Below are positions 6,675-8,153 of a stretch of 8,153 nucleotides of DNA, one piece after another. Each line of letters starts with the position of its first letter. The stretch's first letter is position 1. The notes beneath the pieces are model-generated. The model saw only the letters and a program-made list of their open reading frames with translations. It did no database searches and was not told where the DNA came from. The stretch is taken from assembly GCA_944376035.1 (NCBI GenBank), contig CALWBJ010000165.1, forward strand, positions 1-8,153. The letters run 5' to 3'. Made by a program: the position numbers and the translations under genes. This stretch comes from an uncultured Clostridia bacterium. GTDB lineage: Bacteria; Bacillota; Clostridia; Christensenellales; Borkfalkiaceae.

Positions 6675-7118
6675 TTATTTTATTATAACCGTTCCGTCCT
6701 CTTTTACTTCAAGGATATCTCCGGTTTTGACCGTCTCCAGAAATTCTTTGCCTAATTGGTCTATCGCTATTACGTCGCTGTTTTCCCAGACTTTTGCAAG
6801 TACTATTCCGCTCGCAGCGAGAGAATCTATATGTTCCGAGAACAAAAAGCATGCGGGATTTATCTTCATTGCGCAAACCGTCTGAATTACCAGTCCGCCG
6901 GTTGTAGACCCTATAGTTATAGGAAGGCACAGCGCTTTTCCCGTTATGTTAAGTCCGAAAATGTCTTTATTGTTCTGGTCTGAAACTATAACTTCCTTTG
7001 CATTTTTGAGCGCGCTTTTCTGAAAAGTCGCAAGCGTATTCACTCCGCCGTGCGAAACTACCGCTTCGCCCGTCCAGTTGCCTGCGGCAAGCACTCTGCC
7101 TTTAAACTCTTTTTTCAT
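6675..7118 (-). CDS. Aconitase X small subunit (swivel domain, DUF126)
   Basis: The 147-residue protein matches the AcnX small subunit, the separate swivel domain of split aconitase X enzymes. Recognisable parts are FKGRVLAAGNWTGEAVVS at about 5-22, a glycine/serine-rich loop LPITIGSTTGGLVIQTV at 65-81, and FLFSEHIDSLAASGIVLAKV at 91-110. The C-terminus contains TGDILEVKEDGTV, also usual for the family. The start at 7118 is chosen because AAAGGAGGG lies eight bases upstream and translation then begins one base after the stop codon of the large subunit. A longer frame from 7160 would add 14 unrelated residues overlapping that gene. The tight spacing implies translational coupling and an equimolar complex in the cytosol. 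Members of the AcnX family include cis-3-hydroxy-L-proline dehydratase and archaeal phosphomevalonate dehydratase; which reaction applies here is unknown. Confidence 0.9.
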   Translation of the reverse strand: MKKEFKGRVLAAGNWTGEAVVSHGGVNTLATFQKSALKNAKEVIVSDQNNKDIFGLNITGKALCLPITIGSTTGGLVIQTVCAMKINPACFLFSEHIDSLAASGIVLAKVWENSDVIAIDQLGKEFLETVKTGDILEVKEDGTVIIK

Positions 7119-7119
7119 A

Positions 7120-8153
7120 TCACACGCCCTCCTTTCCCGAAAGTATATCAAGTATTTCACGGTCCTTGCAATATTTCGCGACCGAGTAAGTACGTAGTTT
7201 GTTACTGTTGGTTATTATTGCTCTGCTCTTGGTTATCGGGTTATTTGTATACATAAGCGGACATATACTCGACACTTTCACGCCCATCGCAATAAGGCGA
7301 GCATATTCGGGCATTTTTACGAATTTTTCTTTAACTTCGGGCGGTGTGGTCATTATCGTCCTTACTTTTACTTTCTTTCTTCCCGTCTCTTTCAGTGCTT
7401 TTTCAAGATTTATTGTCCAGTCTTTAAGTTGGCCTATCGTAAGATGCGGACAGCCTATGAAACAAAGATTGGGTTTGGCGTTCTTATTTTTCCAAATTAT
7501 CGGATAACTTTTATAAACTCTTTCAAGTTCCGCGTCGTCGATAACGTATTCTTTTGCGTTTTCCGCAATCAGACTTTCTCCTTGTTCCTTTGCCTCGGGC
7601 GTAAGATTATTTATATGATATAAACCGACCGCGCCGTTTGACGCCGTTGCGGCGCCGAAATCTTTTAAATAAGCGCTGACTTCTTCGTTAATTTCCGTAC
7701 CTATGAATTTGTCAAGTCCGTACACATACGGCACTTCTTCCATAACCTTCATACCTATCGCGCTGCCGAGAATCTGCGCTTCGGGTTTTTTGGTGGTCTT
7801 AACATATATTTTCCACGTGGCTTTTCTTCCCTCGTCGGTTAAAAGTCCGAAATAAGGAACGTATCCCACTATTGAACCGAATAAGTCGAGCATACCGCTG
7901 TTTCTGTTACAGCGTGCGCCGAGTACAGAGTTCGCATATACTACCGCACTGCTTTCAGCCCAGGACAATACGTCTCCTTTTTTAGGTATATTTCCTACTT
8001 CCGGAAGATAAGACGCACATGTGAACGCCTTTTTGTCGCGTAGACCGACTTTCATCATCTGCTCTTCATAGTCCGCCTGTTTTTTATACATAATATGGAA
8101 AACAAGTTTTTCCAAAACGTTGCATTTTACGTTTTCATAATCGAGCGGCCTCG
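7120..8153 (-). CDS. Aconitase X large (catalytic) subunit, partial at right edge
   Basis: The frame is open from the right edge to a TGA at 7122-7120 and gives 343 residues. About 75-80 N-terminal residues are likely missing compared with the usual length. The family is shown by AFTCASYLPEVGNIPKKGD followed by SWAESSAVVYANSVLGARCN, then CFIGCPHLTIGQLKDW and, near the end, KVSSICPLMYTNNPITKSRA. The cysteines in TCASY, GCPH and ICPLM are the likely iron-sulfur ligands. A TTG at 8115 could be mistaken for the start, but the code continues upstream with RPLDYENVKCNV, so the true start is outside the window. The protein is a cytosolic dehydratase subunit that pairs with the swivel-domain protein encoded one base downstream. 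Fused, single-chain AcnX enzymes also exist in bacteria; this one is the split form, which resembles the type that includes archaeal phosphomevalonate dehydratase and some bacterial hydroxyproline dehydratases. Confidence 0.92.
   Translation of the reverse strand, partial: RPLDYENVKCNVLEKLVFHIMYKKQADYEEQMMKVGLRDKKAFTCASYLPEVGNIPKKGDVLSWAESSAVVYANSVLGARCNRNSGMLDLFGSIVGYVPYFGLLTDEGRKATWKIYVKTTKKPEAQILGSAIGMKVMEEVPYVYGLDKFIGTEINEEVSAYLKDFGAATASNGAVGLYHINNLTPEAKEQGESLIAENAKEYVIDDAELERVYKSYPIIWKNKNAKPNLCFIGCPHLTIGQLKDWTINLEKALKETGRKKVKVRTIMTTPPEVKEKFVKMPEYARLIAMGVKVSSICPLMYTNNPITKSRAIITNSNKLRTYSVAKYCKDREILDILSGKEGV
7127..7135 (-). promoter_or_regulatory. Strong ribosome binding site of the AcnX small subunit
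   Basis: AAAGGAGGG on the minus strand lies within the last codons of the large-subunit gene, eight bases before the ATG at 7118. It fixes that start over the upstream one at 7160 and indicates coupled translation. Confidence 0.85.

Noticed and set aside
8113..8115. TTG as the AcnX large-subunit start
   Set aside because: The open frame continues to the right edge with family-like residues, and the remaining protein would be too short.

Overview
The window is an AT-rich bacterial chromosome segment. Short, purine-rich AGGAG-type ribosome binding sites, sigma-A-like promoters with 17-base spacers, a CCA-encoding tRNA and the protein families all suggest a low-GC Firmicute, most likely an anaerobic, gut-type member of the Clostridia. 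The lineage is inferred from style and content; no taxonomic marker gene is present. All six protein genes are on the minus strand, so they read from right to left. The only plus-strand gene is a tRNA.

Reading in the direction of transcription, the right third (8153 to 4530) holds a small catabolic-looking group. It consists of the large subunit of a split aconitase X (its N-terminus lies beyond the right edge), the small swivel-domain subunit one base behind it, and a 685-residue old-yellow-enzyme-type flavoprotein with a 4Fe-4S motif and an FAD/NAD(P) reductase half. A dehydratase followed by an ene-reductase suggests dehydration of a hydroxy acid and then reduction of the new double bond. 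The substrate cannot be read from the sequence. The group ends at a strong bidirectional terminator.

Next to that terminator sits a plus-strand tRNA-Gly with anticodon CCC. Beyond it a clear promoter drives the left part on the minus strand. The first gene there encodes an SPFH-domain protein with two C-terminal zinc ribbons, like Bacillus subtilis YdjI. The second encodes a membrane protein with about eight membrane spans and six N-terminal CxxC knuckles, interrupted by a one-base frameshift near its start; it ends at a rho-independent terminator. A 66-residue DUF1858 protein with a CLGC motif follows, under its own near-consensus promoter. At the left edge is the N-terminal part of a TFIIB-type zinc-ribbon protein like B. 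subtilis YdjG.

In B. subtilis YdjG, YdjH and YdjI act with PspA at the membrane. The left half therefore looks like a rearranged relative of that envelope-stress module, with a zinc-ribbon polytopic membrane protein of unknown function in place of YdjH. No PspA is seen here. There is no CRISPR array, transposase, phage gene or restriction system in the window. The points most worth a second look are this Ydj-like module with its frameshifted membrane gene, and the split AcnX plus flavoprotein pair.
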